Source: a virus
Length of the DNA: 50,804 nt
Virus record (IMG/VR): IMGVR_UViG_3300048582_000241
Location: 1 to 50,804 of that record
Strand: one strand, 5' to 3'
Below the pieces are notes generated by a model. That model was given only the letters and a program-made list of their open reading frames with translations, had not been told where the DNA came from and searched no databases. Shown here one piece after another: positions 34,675 through 39,765 of this stretch (within the stretch, counting starts at the first letter, position 1; each line of letters begins with the position of its first letter). A program made the position numbers and the translations under genes.

Positions 34675-34944
34675 TTATTGTTTTTTATGTAATCTGATTT
34701 TAAAGGTTTCTACAGAAAGATTATCGTTGTCAATTTTGTAGCAGTCACTACGCAAAAAACCAACAGTATCTCCTTTTTTATATTTGTGGTTTTCAGGAGC
34801 AAGAACAACAGTTCCAAAAACTAAATTCTCGTTTTTTTGCAATGAACTGGAAACAATACCTCTTGCACTTTTAAAAGTACCGGTAGGAGAGTAAACAATT
34901 AAACAGCCGTTTTCGGCACTGAAATCTGAAAAATTAATATCCAT
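34675..34944 (-). CDS. groES: GroES-like co-chaperonin
   Basis: 89 residues, slightly shorter than bacterial GroES (about 95). The order GCLIVYSPTGTFKSARGIVS, with the mobile-loop tripeptide GIV, then NLVFGTVVLAPENHKYKKGD and DTVGF, matches the GroES beta-barrel. The region corresponding to the roof loop is reduced. It is directly followed by the chaperonin gene (one intervening base), which strongly supports a functional pair. Sequence divergence from bacterial GroES is high. Confidence 0.8.
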   Translation of the reverse strand: MDINFSDFSAENGCLIVYSPTGTFKSARGIVSSSLQKNENLVFGTVVLAPENHKYKKGDTVGFLRSDCYKIDNDNLSVETFKIRLHKKQ

Positions 34945-34963
34945 ACTAAAAAATTTGTTTTAC

Positions 34964-34988
34964 AAAAAAAGGGGCAAAACCCCTTTTT
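34964..34988 (-). terminator. Terminator between the tRNA and the chaperonin pair
   Basis: Stem AAAAAGGGG with CCCCTTTTT around a four-base loop, with T-runs on both strands. On the minus strand it ends the tRNA transcript and leaves only about 20 bases before the GroES start, so the chaperonin genes depend on read-through or an unseen promoter. Confidence 0.8.
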
Positions 34989-35028
34989 AATAATTAAAAA
35001 AATAATACACTCAACTTAAAATATTTTG

Positions 35029-35102
35029 TAGCAAGGCCGGGATTCGAACCCGGGACCTGTGGATTATGAGTCCACCGAGCTAGCCAACTGCTCTACCTTG
35101 CG
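35029..35102 (-). tRNA. tRNA with CAU anticodon (Met-elongator or Ile2 type)
   Basis: Cloverleaf on the minus strand: acceptor CGCAAGG with CCTTGCT, D stem GAGC/GCTC, anticodon stem GTGGA/TCCAC with loop CTCATAA (anticodon CAU at 35066-35068), variable loop AGGTC, and T arm CCGGG-TTCGAAT-CCCGG. The three G-C pairs of an initiator anticodon stem are absent, so it is not fMet-type. Position 1 to 72 is a C-U mismatch, and the CCA end is not encoded. It lies 12 bases downstream of dyad promoter C. Elongator Met and lysidine-modified Ile cannot be told apart here. Confidence 0.9.
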
Positions 35103-35114
35103 ATTTGTTATTGA

Positions 35115-35138
35115 CAAAAGTAATGGAAATAATTTCAT
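35115..35138 (-). promoter_or_regulatory. Dyad-box promoter C (tRNA promoter)
   Basis: ATGAAATTATTTC and TACTTTTG with the 16-base spacing; the tRNA 5' end begins 12 bases beyond the -7 element. The dyad box ends one base from the stop codon of the 109-residue gene at 35139. Confidence 0.75.
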
Positions 35139-35468
35139 CTACAAAAAAAATAATATTTTTTTTAATCTTTCAACTTCCGGAGTTTGGTCTTTGTCTTTTA
35201 AGCACATAGGAGTGCCATCGTGATGATTATGATTTAAATCTATAATAAGTAAAAAATTATCAATATAAACGAGCTTATGAAAATCATTTGTAAGTTTTGC
35301 AATTTCTTCTTTATCAAAAGACTTATGGTTACTTAACTCATAGCACTTATAAAAAAAAATTAAGTACCAAACACCATTATATTCTTTTCTTAAATTTGTT
35401 TTAAAAATAAGTGATGTTTTTTTAATCAAAGTCTCTACCATAGGGTAAATAGCATCTGTTTGTTTCAT
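35139..35468 (-). CDS. Small protein of unknown function
   Basis: 109 residues, basic, rich in Leu, Phe and Tyr, with a helical start (YPMVETLIKKTSLIFKTNLR) and a His-rich NHNHHDGTP segment near residue 80. No signal peptide. It overlaps the upstream gene by four bases (ATGA). No family recognised. Confidence 0.5.
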   Translation of the reverse strand: MKQTDAIYPMVETLIKKTSLIFKTNLRKEYNGVWYLIFFYKCYELSNHKSFDKEEIAKLTNDFHKLVYIDNFLLIIDLNHNHHDGTPMCLKDKDQTPEVERLKKILFFL

Positions 35469-35665
35469 GTTTTTAAATCATCTTTTTTTTGTTCAACATA
35501 AGGCCTTTCGCTTTCCTTCCAAACATCATTAAACCAATTTGATTCCGGAGGAACCTCTCCTCCAGTACCAAAAATGGTAATCTTATCCTTTAGGGTATCC
35601 CGTAACTTCGGGATAACAGAATTCCATAGCTTTTGTTTTAATGTATTCTCTGCAGTATTTTCCAT
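35465..35665 (-). CDS. Small protein of unknown function
   Basis: 66 residues starting at MENTAENTLKQKLWNS (35665). The upstream gene overlaps it by 83 bases in another frame, a long but not impossible overlap for this compact genome. It has helical N- and C-termini and a central GTGGEVPPESNWF turn. No motif is recognised. Confidence 0.5.
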   Translation of the reverse strand: MENTAENTLKQKLWNSVIPKLRDTLKDKITIFGTGGEVPPESNWFNDVWKESERPYVEQKKDDLKT

Positions 35666-36074
35666 ATATAAAATAAATATCAATTATCGTGTTCGCGTGT
35701 GTGCGGAAATTATTCTCATATAACCAATGCAAAAATTCTTCTTTATGAGGAACAATAACAAAAACACCATCTATCACACGTAAATCAAAATCAGGTGCCT
35801 CATAATCATAATCATTAATCTTTCTGAAATTTAATAAAAACCGACCAACATTTAAAGTCACAACACACTTGATCTTATCAACTTCTAACAATTGTGATTC
35901 AAATTCAGTCACGTTATGCTCAAAGGCCATACGAGCTAAAAACTTATAATACAGTTCCTCTGCCCTTTTGTAGTCCGTAGCAGCTCTGTCCTCATACAAA
36001 AAAACCATTCCCTTAGTGAAATAGTCCTGAACTGCTCTGTCAATCTTTCTAGTAGTTACTCCCGTTCTTCTCAT
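35583..36074 (-). CDS. Protein of unknown function
   Basis: 163 residues from MRRTGVTTRKIDRAVQDYF (36074); this start overlaps the preceding stop as ATGA, which is why I prefer it to a longer frame beginning at 36140. Helical N-terminus and beta-rich middle (DLRVIDGVFVIVPHKEEF). The N-terminal 30 residues could be a DNA-binding helix pair. No family is recognised. Confidence 0.5.
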   Translation of the reverse strand: MRRTGVTTRKIDRAVQDYFTKGMVFLYEDRAATDYKRAEELYYKFLARMAFEHNVTEFESQLLEVDKIKCVVTLNVGRFLLNFRKINDYDYEAPDFDLRVIDGVFVIVPHKEEFLHWLYENNFRTHANTIIDIYFIYGKYCREYIKTKAMEFCYPEVTGYPKG

Positions 36075-36523
36075 TTGTTCCTTGAATTTTTGTTTAAAAA
36101 AACATGACACTCGCTTGGAGTGCAATTTGCCATAACCCATTCCTTTAATGGTTCTTCATCAGAAAACCTCTCTCCCAAATAATAAGAAGCAACCAAATCC
36201 TTTGGAGCCTTATTGAAAATAGAATTTAATATTTCTGTCTCAGTCTTTTCAGGTTTCAGATTAGTACCTATGAATTCCTCCCTTTTTACCCAACGTAACC
36301 TCGTGCCGCCACGTACCCGATCTAAAACAGGTACATGGCTCTCCAACATCTTTGTGTACCAAACGATATTCTCAATATCCCTCTTGCACAATTTTCTCTC
36401 AACGCCAATAGCATCAGTTATCCACACCTTTTCTACCAACTCCTCTATTAATCCGCTATCGCTTGAGATAAAAGAATTCAAGTCACGCTTCGGTAAATCA
36501 AAATTTAATAGCTCCTTACTCAT
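36071..36523 (-). CDS. Protein of unknown function
   Basis: 150 residues, mixed charge, with a short Arg-rich segment (RVRGGTRLRWVKREEF) near residue 70 and a helical C-terminus. Coupled to the next gene by ATGA and preceded by a 7-base gap. No recognised motif. Confidence 0.5.
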   Translation of the reverse strand: MSKELLNFDLPKRDLNSFISSDSGLIEELVEKVWITDAIGVERKLCKRDIENIVWYTKMLESHVPVLDRVRGGTRLRWVKREEFIGTNLKPEKTETEILNSIFNKAPKDLVASYYLGERFSDEEPLKEWVMANCTPSECHVFLNKNSRNK

Positions 36524-36530
36524 AACTAAT

Positions 36531-36974
36531 CTAAATAACTAAATCTAAATGGGCCCGGTTATGATCCACCAACTCAACATTTTTTTCCAAAAGGTCTAAA
36601 AGGTTGTTCATGTGCTCTACAAAACATTCCGGCTCTTTCATCGGAACAGATTCCTCATTCTTAAGATTTAAAGCATAAATCTGATTTAATTTAGCTTGTG
36701 TCAATGAGGCACTATAACTCAATTGAGCAGTCAATCTAGATAACCTTTGCTCAACAAGACAAAAATGTCTCGGATTCTCTTTTGTGGAATCCATAATTCC
36801 TGCGTTTAACTCGTTGTTTTTAAATTTACTTTCCATATTCTCTGTTTTTAATTGATTATTAACTTTAAATAAAGCATCCGTATCCCGCCAATGTTTAGTC
36901 AATGCTAAACAACTCTCGCAAAAATTCTTCCACAATACAGCCTCATGCATCTGACATAATTTACAAATACCCAT
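36531..36974 (-). CDS. Zinc-ribbon-headed helical protein
   Basis: 147 residues from MGICKLCQMHEA (36974), chosen because promoter D's -7 element lies 24 bases upstream. CxxC at residues 4-7 and another at 19-22 (CESC) form a probable four-Cys zinc site. The rest is a long, mostly helical domain with coiled-coil potential. It opens the operon 36974-35139. Zinc-headed small proteins in phages often bind nucleic acid or host enzymes, but no target can be inferred. Confidence 0.6.
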   Translation of the reverse strand: MGICKLCQMHEAVLWKNFCESCLALTKHWRDTDALFKVNNQLKTENMESKFKNNELNAGIMDSTKENPRHFCLVEQRLSRLTAQLSYSASLTQAKLNQIYALNLKNEESVPMKEPECFVEHMNNLLDLLEKNVELVDHNRAHLDLVI

Positions 36975-36998
36975 AACTAAAATTTTAAATTCATAATT

Positions 36999-37022
36999 CA
37001 AAGATACATGAAATAATTTCAT
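36999..37022 (-). promoter_or_regulatory. Dyad-box promoter D
   Basis: ATGAAATTATTTC and TATCTTTG at the 16-base spacing, 24 bases before the zinc-ribbon gene start, with the dyad continuing as CATGAAATAATTTCATC on the plus strand. The terminator at 37028-37058 lies immediately upstream. Confidence 0.8.
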
Positions 37023-37027
37023 CTAGC

Positions 37028-37058
37028 AAAAAAAAAGCCGCTAGATTACTAACGGCTT
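37028..37058 (-). terminator. Terminator after the lipoprotein gene
   Basis: Ten-pair stem (AAGCCGTTAG with CTAGCGGCTT, one G-U) and a T-run of nine on the minus strand, 22 bases after the lipoprotein stop and directly ahead of dyad promoter D. Confidence 0.82.
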
Positions 37059-37079
37059 AAACATAAAAAAAAATAACCT

Positions 37080-37496
37080 TTACCATCCGCCGCAACTGCC
37101 ACCCCACGAAGTAGTAACGCAATAAACAGATTGACTAAAATGATCCAAAAGCATATATGAACCCGATGTCTCGCAACCAACTATATTTATCGTATATGTA
37201 GAACTCCCATTAGTGTAAACTCCCGGTCCACACTGCCAATAAGCAACAACAACAGGACGAACACGCGAAGCATCTAAATATGTTTTTGGTTTAGATAAAT
37301 CAACAGGATTGTTCTCATCCGAATCAAAAAATACAAATAACGAATCCCCAGTCTGAGTATCCTCTACCAAAGCATAATTATCAGAATCTCGCTCCGAAAA
37401 TTCAACCAAACCCTTTTTCTCCTCAACAACACCAACGTCGTCACTGCAAGAAAATAACATAAAACCTAAAACACCAAACAAAATCAATTTTTTCAT
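37080..37496 (-). CDS. Predicted surface lipoprotein
   Basis: 138 residues from MKKLILFGVLGFMLFSCSDD (37496). The signal ends in a lipobox with Cys at residue 17, followed by S-D-D, which is the kind of acidic export signal that places Bacteroidota lipoproteins on the cell surface. I prefer this start to one at 37550 because the earlier frame crosses the promoter and terminator. The mature part is acidic, then beta-rich with Cys pairs near the C-terminus (WQCGPG, GCETSG, YCVTTSWGGSCGGW). Last gene of the minus-strand half; has its own -7 element at 37524-37531. Phage lipoproteins often block superinfection, but that role is inference. Confidence 0.75.
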   Translation of the reverse strand: MKKLILFGVLGFMLFSCSDDVGVVEEKKGLVEFSERDSDNYALVEDTQTGDSLFVFFDSDENNPVDLSKPKTYLDASRVRPVVVAYWQCGPGVYTNGSSTYTINIVGCETSGSYMLLDHFSQSVYCVTTSWGGSCGGW

Positions 37497-37523
37497 GATA
37501 AATAAATTTTTAATTAATAACCC

Positions 37524-37531
37524 CAAATATA
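37524..37531 (-). promoter_or_regulatory. -7 element TATATTTG of the lipoprotein gene
   Basis: TATATTTG, 27 bases before the start codon at 37496 and at the end of a terminator T-run. No dyad box is at the usual place. Confidence 0.5.
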
Positions 37532-37559
37532 AAAAAAAAAACAGATCCATCCCTGAATC
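37531..37559 (-). terminator. Possible terminator in the divergent region
   Basis: A six-pair stem (GATTCA with TGGATC, one G-U; loop GGGA) followed by ten T on the minus strand. It would end RNA started from dyad promoter E or from 37579-37586. Confidence 0.5.
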
Positions 37560-37704
37560 CGTTTCCCTTTTTTCTTTGCAAATATAATCCCATCGGCATT
37601 GTGGCTTCGTGATGCAAACCTGAGAAAGTTTTTAACGTACCGCATTACAAGTTCACCAACAGTTCAAGCAGAAGTCTCGGTTACAGTCCGCCTTGATTAC
37701 TCCG
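37560..37704 (-). ncRNA. Possible short RNA between dyad promoter E and the 37531 terminator
   Basis: No gene of usual size lies between promoter E (37705-37728) and the terminator at 37531-37559, yet both signals are oriented the same way, so an RNA of about 150-165 bases is expected. A 43-codon frame starting MRYVKNFLRFASRSH runs from about 37646 through the terminator, but its tail is low-complexity and it is probably spurious. A second TATATTTG is at 37579-37586. Existence of the RNA is inferred from signals only. Confidence 0.35.
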
Positions 37705-37728
37705 CAAATATAGTGGAAGTTTCTTCAT
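37705..37728 (-). promoter_or_regulatory. Dyad-box promoter E (variant)
   Basis: ATGAAGAAACTTC and TATATTTG at exactly the same 16-base spacing as the other four copies; the dyad arms changed together (GAAG with CTTC), so pairing is preserved. It is preceded by a run of ten T, as in the other copies, but no gene starts for over 200 bases downstream. Confidence 0.65.
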
Positions 37729-37895
37729 GTGCAAAAAAAAAATTTTTTTGTCGGAGAAAGAGGCATATCCAATAAATATCCCCTCCCTCTCACTTCGTTT
37801 TCCCCCAGTCCCCCCCTAAGTAAACGGAATAAAAAGAGGGACCCAAATGGTTTCTATTGGATACGGCTCTCCATTAACCCCAAACCGTTATCGTT
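37729..37895. other. Non-coding rest of the divergent region between the two transcription halves
   Basis: Together with 37497-37728 this 399-base spacer separates minus-strand from plus-strand genes. It holds an A7/T10 inverted run near 37731-37749, a C-rich stretch (37784-37817) and a 15-base segment GTAAACGGAATAAAA at 37820-37834 that recurs at 39235-39249. No TAnnTTTG element is seen for the plus-strand gene at 37896, so its promoter is unrecognised. Confidence 0.6.
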
Positions 37896-38150
37896 ATGAA
37901 ACGTTCTCTTGTTAATGGCATCTCTAGTGTACTAGGTGGTGTCCACTTTGCTGCTTCTTACACAGCAGAAAAAGCTTTCATTGCTGAAATGAAGCTTAAA
38001 CAAATCCACCTTGGCCAGTCGGCCGAGGACATTGCTGCTAATCGTCGTGCTATTACCCTTGCACGTATTGATCGTCTAGACAGTCTGTTCAAATCTAAGG
38101 AACAGATTCAGGCTGAACTTGTGATCGTTGAACTTAACTCTAACGTTTAG
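37896..38150 (+). CDS. Small protein, paralogue of the gene at 40145
   Basis: 84 residues. A short hydrophobic start (MKRSLVNGISSVLGGVHFAA) is followed by a charged helix with the pattern S-x-E-D-x-x-x-x-R-R-A-x-T. The gene at 40145 shares MKR, LGGxHxA and S-x-x-D-x-x-x-x-R-x-A-x-T in the same order, so the two are paralogues. The start looks like a weak membrane or signal segment without a clear cleavage site. First gene of the plus-strand half. Function unknown. Confidence 0.6.
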   Translation: MKRSLVNGISSVLGGVHFAASYTAEKAFIAEMKLKQIHLGQSAEDIAANRRAITLARIDRLDSLFKSKEQIQAELVIVELNSNV

Positions 38151-38155
38151 TAATC

Positions 38156-38380
38156 ATGAGCACCAAAGTCTTCAACTCCGCTAAATACGGAACCGTTACG
38201 GTTACGTCTTCGACCCACAAACGTACTATGACAAAGTACGTTGTTGATAAAGTCATAACTCACGAGGAGGCTTGCATCATCCAGTTACAACTTGGATATC
38301 ATCCTCACGGCTATGGTGTTTATGGCTTCGAAACTAAATCAACCACGACATCATGGTGTCGTGGTAACTCTTGCGACTAA
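38156..38380 (+). CDS. Small protein of unknown function
   Basis: 74 residues, basic, beta-rich, with a C-terminal segment YHPHGYGVYGFETKSTTTSW and a final Cys pair (CRGNSCD). Five bases after the previous gene. No family recognised. Codon choice is richer in C/G endings than in most of the window. Confidence 0.55.
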   Translation: MSTKVFNSAKYGTVTVTSSTHKRTMTKYVVDKVITHEEACIIQLQLGYHPHGYGVYGFETKSTTTSWCRGNSCD

Positions 38381-38404
38381 TCTTTAATCTTAATCTTATA
38401 TCCT

Positions 38405-38710
38405 ATGAAACCATTCTTATTTATTGCGGCGATGTTTATCGGCATCGCCTTTGGTGGCATGATGGCCACCTATATCTTCTTCGGTCTAATGACATTAGCC
38501 GGATTGATCTTCCTTATCGAATCTATCTCATGGCTTCGATGGATCGTCTATCGTCTGAACTCATTCTTTGACATTGCAATCTTTGTATTGACTGTCATTG
38601 CTACTGTCAAGCTCGGTGTAACTGTTGCAGCTTCGCTCACTGTTGCCGGACTTGGCTTCACTATGTTTTATCGTCCTTATATCAATCGTATTAAATCTAA
38701 AAAACAGTAA
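38405..38710 (+). CDS. Small polytopic membrane protein
   Basis: 101 residues with three or four hydrophobic segments covering almost the whole protein (about 3-22, 24-42, 45-66 and 67-88) and a basic C-terminus (NRIKSKKQ). Unknown function. It and the next gene form a membrane-protein pair. The first 60 bases of this region are 43% G+C by count, higher than the surrounding phage DNA appears. Confidence 0.6.
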   Translation: MKPFLFIAAMFIGIAFGGMMATYIFFGLMTLAGLIFLIESISWLRWIVYRLNSFFDIAIFVLTVIATVKLGVTVAASLTVAGLGFTMFYRPYINRIKSKKQ

Positions 38711-38712
38711 TC

Positions 38713-39162
38713 ATGATTCCATTCACACTCTTGGCTGCCTTTACAATATCATTTGTAATTGTGCTCAAATCTTATCGTATACATATACTATCTGATAAGC
38801 CTTTCAAATTCCCGTATCTACGGTTTGCATTAAATATGCTGTTGCTCACTCTATTCTACATGGTCAACCCAATTGTTGGCCTCATGTTTGGAATACTCCA
38901 ATGTATCTATCATTTCACTACGCTCTACATTATAGAGAAAGTTCATGAAATACAAGAGGATGAACAACGTCACATCGTTGGAGAGATTGATCCTATCGAT
39001 ATCATCCACCAACTAACAGAGGAATACATGGAGATCGAAGATCGAATAATCATCCTCGTTAACACTCCAAAACCTCACTCCAAAGAACTTGTCATGGAAT
39101 TCGTAGAACTCCGTAACAGACAATTCAGAATACTGGAGGAGTATCGTGAGCTACATTACTAA
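38713..39162 (+). CDS. Membrane-anchored protein with helical cytoplasmic tail
   Basis: 149 residues: two or three hydrophobic segments in the first 75 residues (FTLLAAFTISFVIVL, then ALNMLLLTLFYMVNPIVGLM) and a Glu/Ile-rich helical C-terminal half. Its last 38 bases overlap, on the opposite strand, the end of the minus gene at 39125. Function unknown. Confidence 0.55.
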   Translation: MIPFTLLAAFTISFVIVLKSYRIHILSDKPFKFPYLRFALNMLLLTLFYMVNPIVGLMFGILQCIYHFTTLYIIEKVHEIQEDEQRHIVGEIDPIDIIHQLTEEYMEIEDRIIILVNTPKPHSKELVMEFVELRNRQFRILEEYRELHY

Positions 39163-39559
39163 TGATATGCTCCGCTTGGGCCTGACTCAATACATTCAAT
39201 ATGTAGGGATTCACCAAATATTTACCTCGCTCAGGTAAACGGAATAAAATGAGCGATCCAACCATAGCGTTGATAGCTTCATAGTAATTATTCTTTCTCA
39301 TCAACAAACCACAACCACTATAACTCAAATTGATTGTCATTGACTTATCAATCCAATCAAGCTTTGTTTCGTTAAAGTGTGTTCGCGGTAATTTGTTGGC
39401 TATGTTCATCAGAACCAACAGCAAATCTCCATTGGTCCGGTCACTATTATTTAAATTCCAAATATTAAAATAGTTGTGACGAAATCTCCAATTGATTGCT
39501 ATGAAATGATTAACATTTGAAGAATATTTGTATTCTCGAAGGATTTTGTATATTTGCAT
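39125..39559 (-). CDS. Possible replication-initiator-like (RepL/winged-helix) protein, lone minus-strand gene
   Basis: 144 residues. The only minus-strand gene within the plus-strand half. The C-terminal region (LLMRKNNYYEAINAMVGSLI, then LFRLPERGKYLVNPYILN) resembles the end of a winged helix followed by the G-x-Y-x-V/I-NP signature of RepL-type plasmid replication proteins. The N-terminal LLLVLMNIANKLPRTHF could be the first helices. Three palindromes (39659-39765) lie just upstream of its promoter, a usual arrangement for initiator or repressor binding. The resemblance is weak; a transcription regulator is the main alternative. Confidence 0.45.
   Translation of the reverse strand: MQIYKILREYKYSSNVNHFIAINWRFRHNYFNIWNLNNSDRTNGDLLLVLMNIANKLPRTHFNETKLDWIDKSMTINLSYSGCGLLMRKNNYYEAINAMVGSLILFRLPERGKYLVNPYILNVLSQAQAEHIISNVAHDTPPVF
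39227..39256. repeat. Stem-loop with 15-base loop segment shared with 37820
   Basis: TCGCTCA at 39227-39233 pairs perfectly with TGAGCGA at 39250-39256; the loop contains GTAAACGGAATAAAA, which recurs at 37820-37834. It lies inside the coding region of the gene at 39125-39559. Confidence 0.6.
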
Positions 39560-39580
39560 AGTATAAATGCGTTAGTTATA

Positions 39581-39620
39581 AAAGTCGCCTCAGAGTTTCC
39601 CAAAACTAGGCGGCTTTTTT
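39581..39620 (+). terminator. Terminator / leader hairpin upstream of the minus-strand gene
   Basis: AAGTCGCCT with AGGCGGCTT plus an inner AGTTT/AAACT pairing, and a six-T run on the plus strand. It would stop plus-strand transcripts from 37896-39162. For the minus-strand gene the same hairpin lies in the 5' leader. Confidence 0.72.
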
Positions 39621-39627
39621 CGTTCTA

Positions 39628-39635
39628 CAAATGTA
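39628..39635 (-). promoter_or_regulatory. -7 element TACATTTG of the gene at 39125-39559
   Basis: TACATTTG on the minus strand, 68 bases before the start codon, with a TTG at 39652-39650 that is 14 bases upstream (short spacing). The palindromes begin about 25 bases further upstream, so proteins bound there could act on this promoter. Confidence 0.5.
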
Positions 39636-39658
39636 ATAAAAATTCCTTTCAATCCATC

Positions 39659-39765
39659 TTTCGGGTATCAATTTGATACCTGAAATAAAAAAGTTTCGGG
39701 TATCAATTTGATACCTGAAACTATTATTCACATATTTTTCGGGTATCAATCTGATACCTGAAAGT
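39659..39765. repeat. Three copies of a palindromic site (operator or iteron candidates)
   Basis: Copies with the core GGTATCAATTTGATACC (third copy GGTATCAATCTGATACC) are centred near 39672, 39707 and 39750, start-to-start spacing 35 and 43 bases. Each is flanked by TTTCG on the left and TGAAA on the right. The core arms GGTATCAA/TTGATACC are perfect 8-base inverted repeats about one base. The third copy's change lies just off centre. Confidence 0.85.

Noticed and set aside
35029-35102. Initiator tRNA (fMet)
   Set aside because: The anticodon is CAU and position 1 is a C mismatch, but the three consecutive G-C pairs of the anticodon stem that define initiators are missing.
37515-37646. 43-codon minus-strand frame starting MRYVKNFLRF across the divergent region
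   Set aside because: Its second half translates a promoter, a terminator and a T-run into a Phe-rich tail; it is more likely untranslated RNA.
39659-39765. Three spaced repeats that at first look like a short CRISPR array
   Set aside because: The units are palindromes of 17-27 bases with 10-20-base spacers of unequal length, without cas genes; operator or iteron sites fit better.
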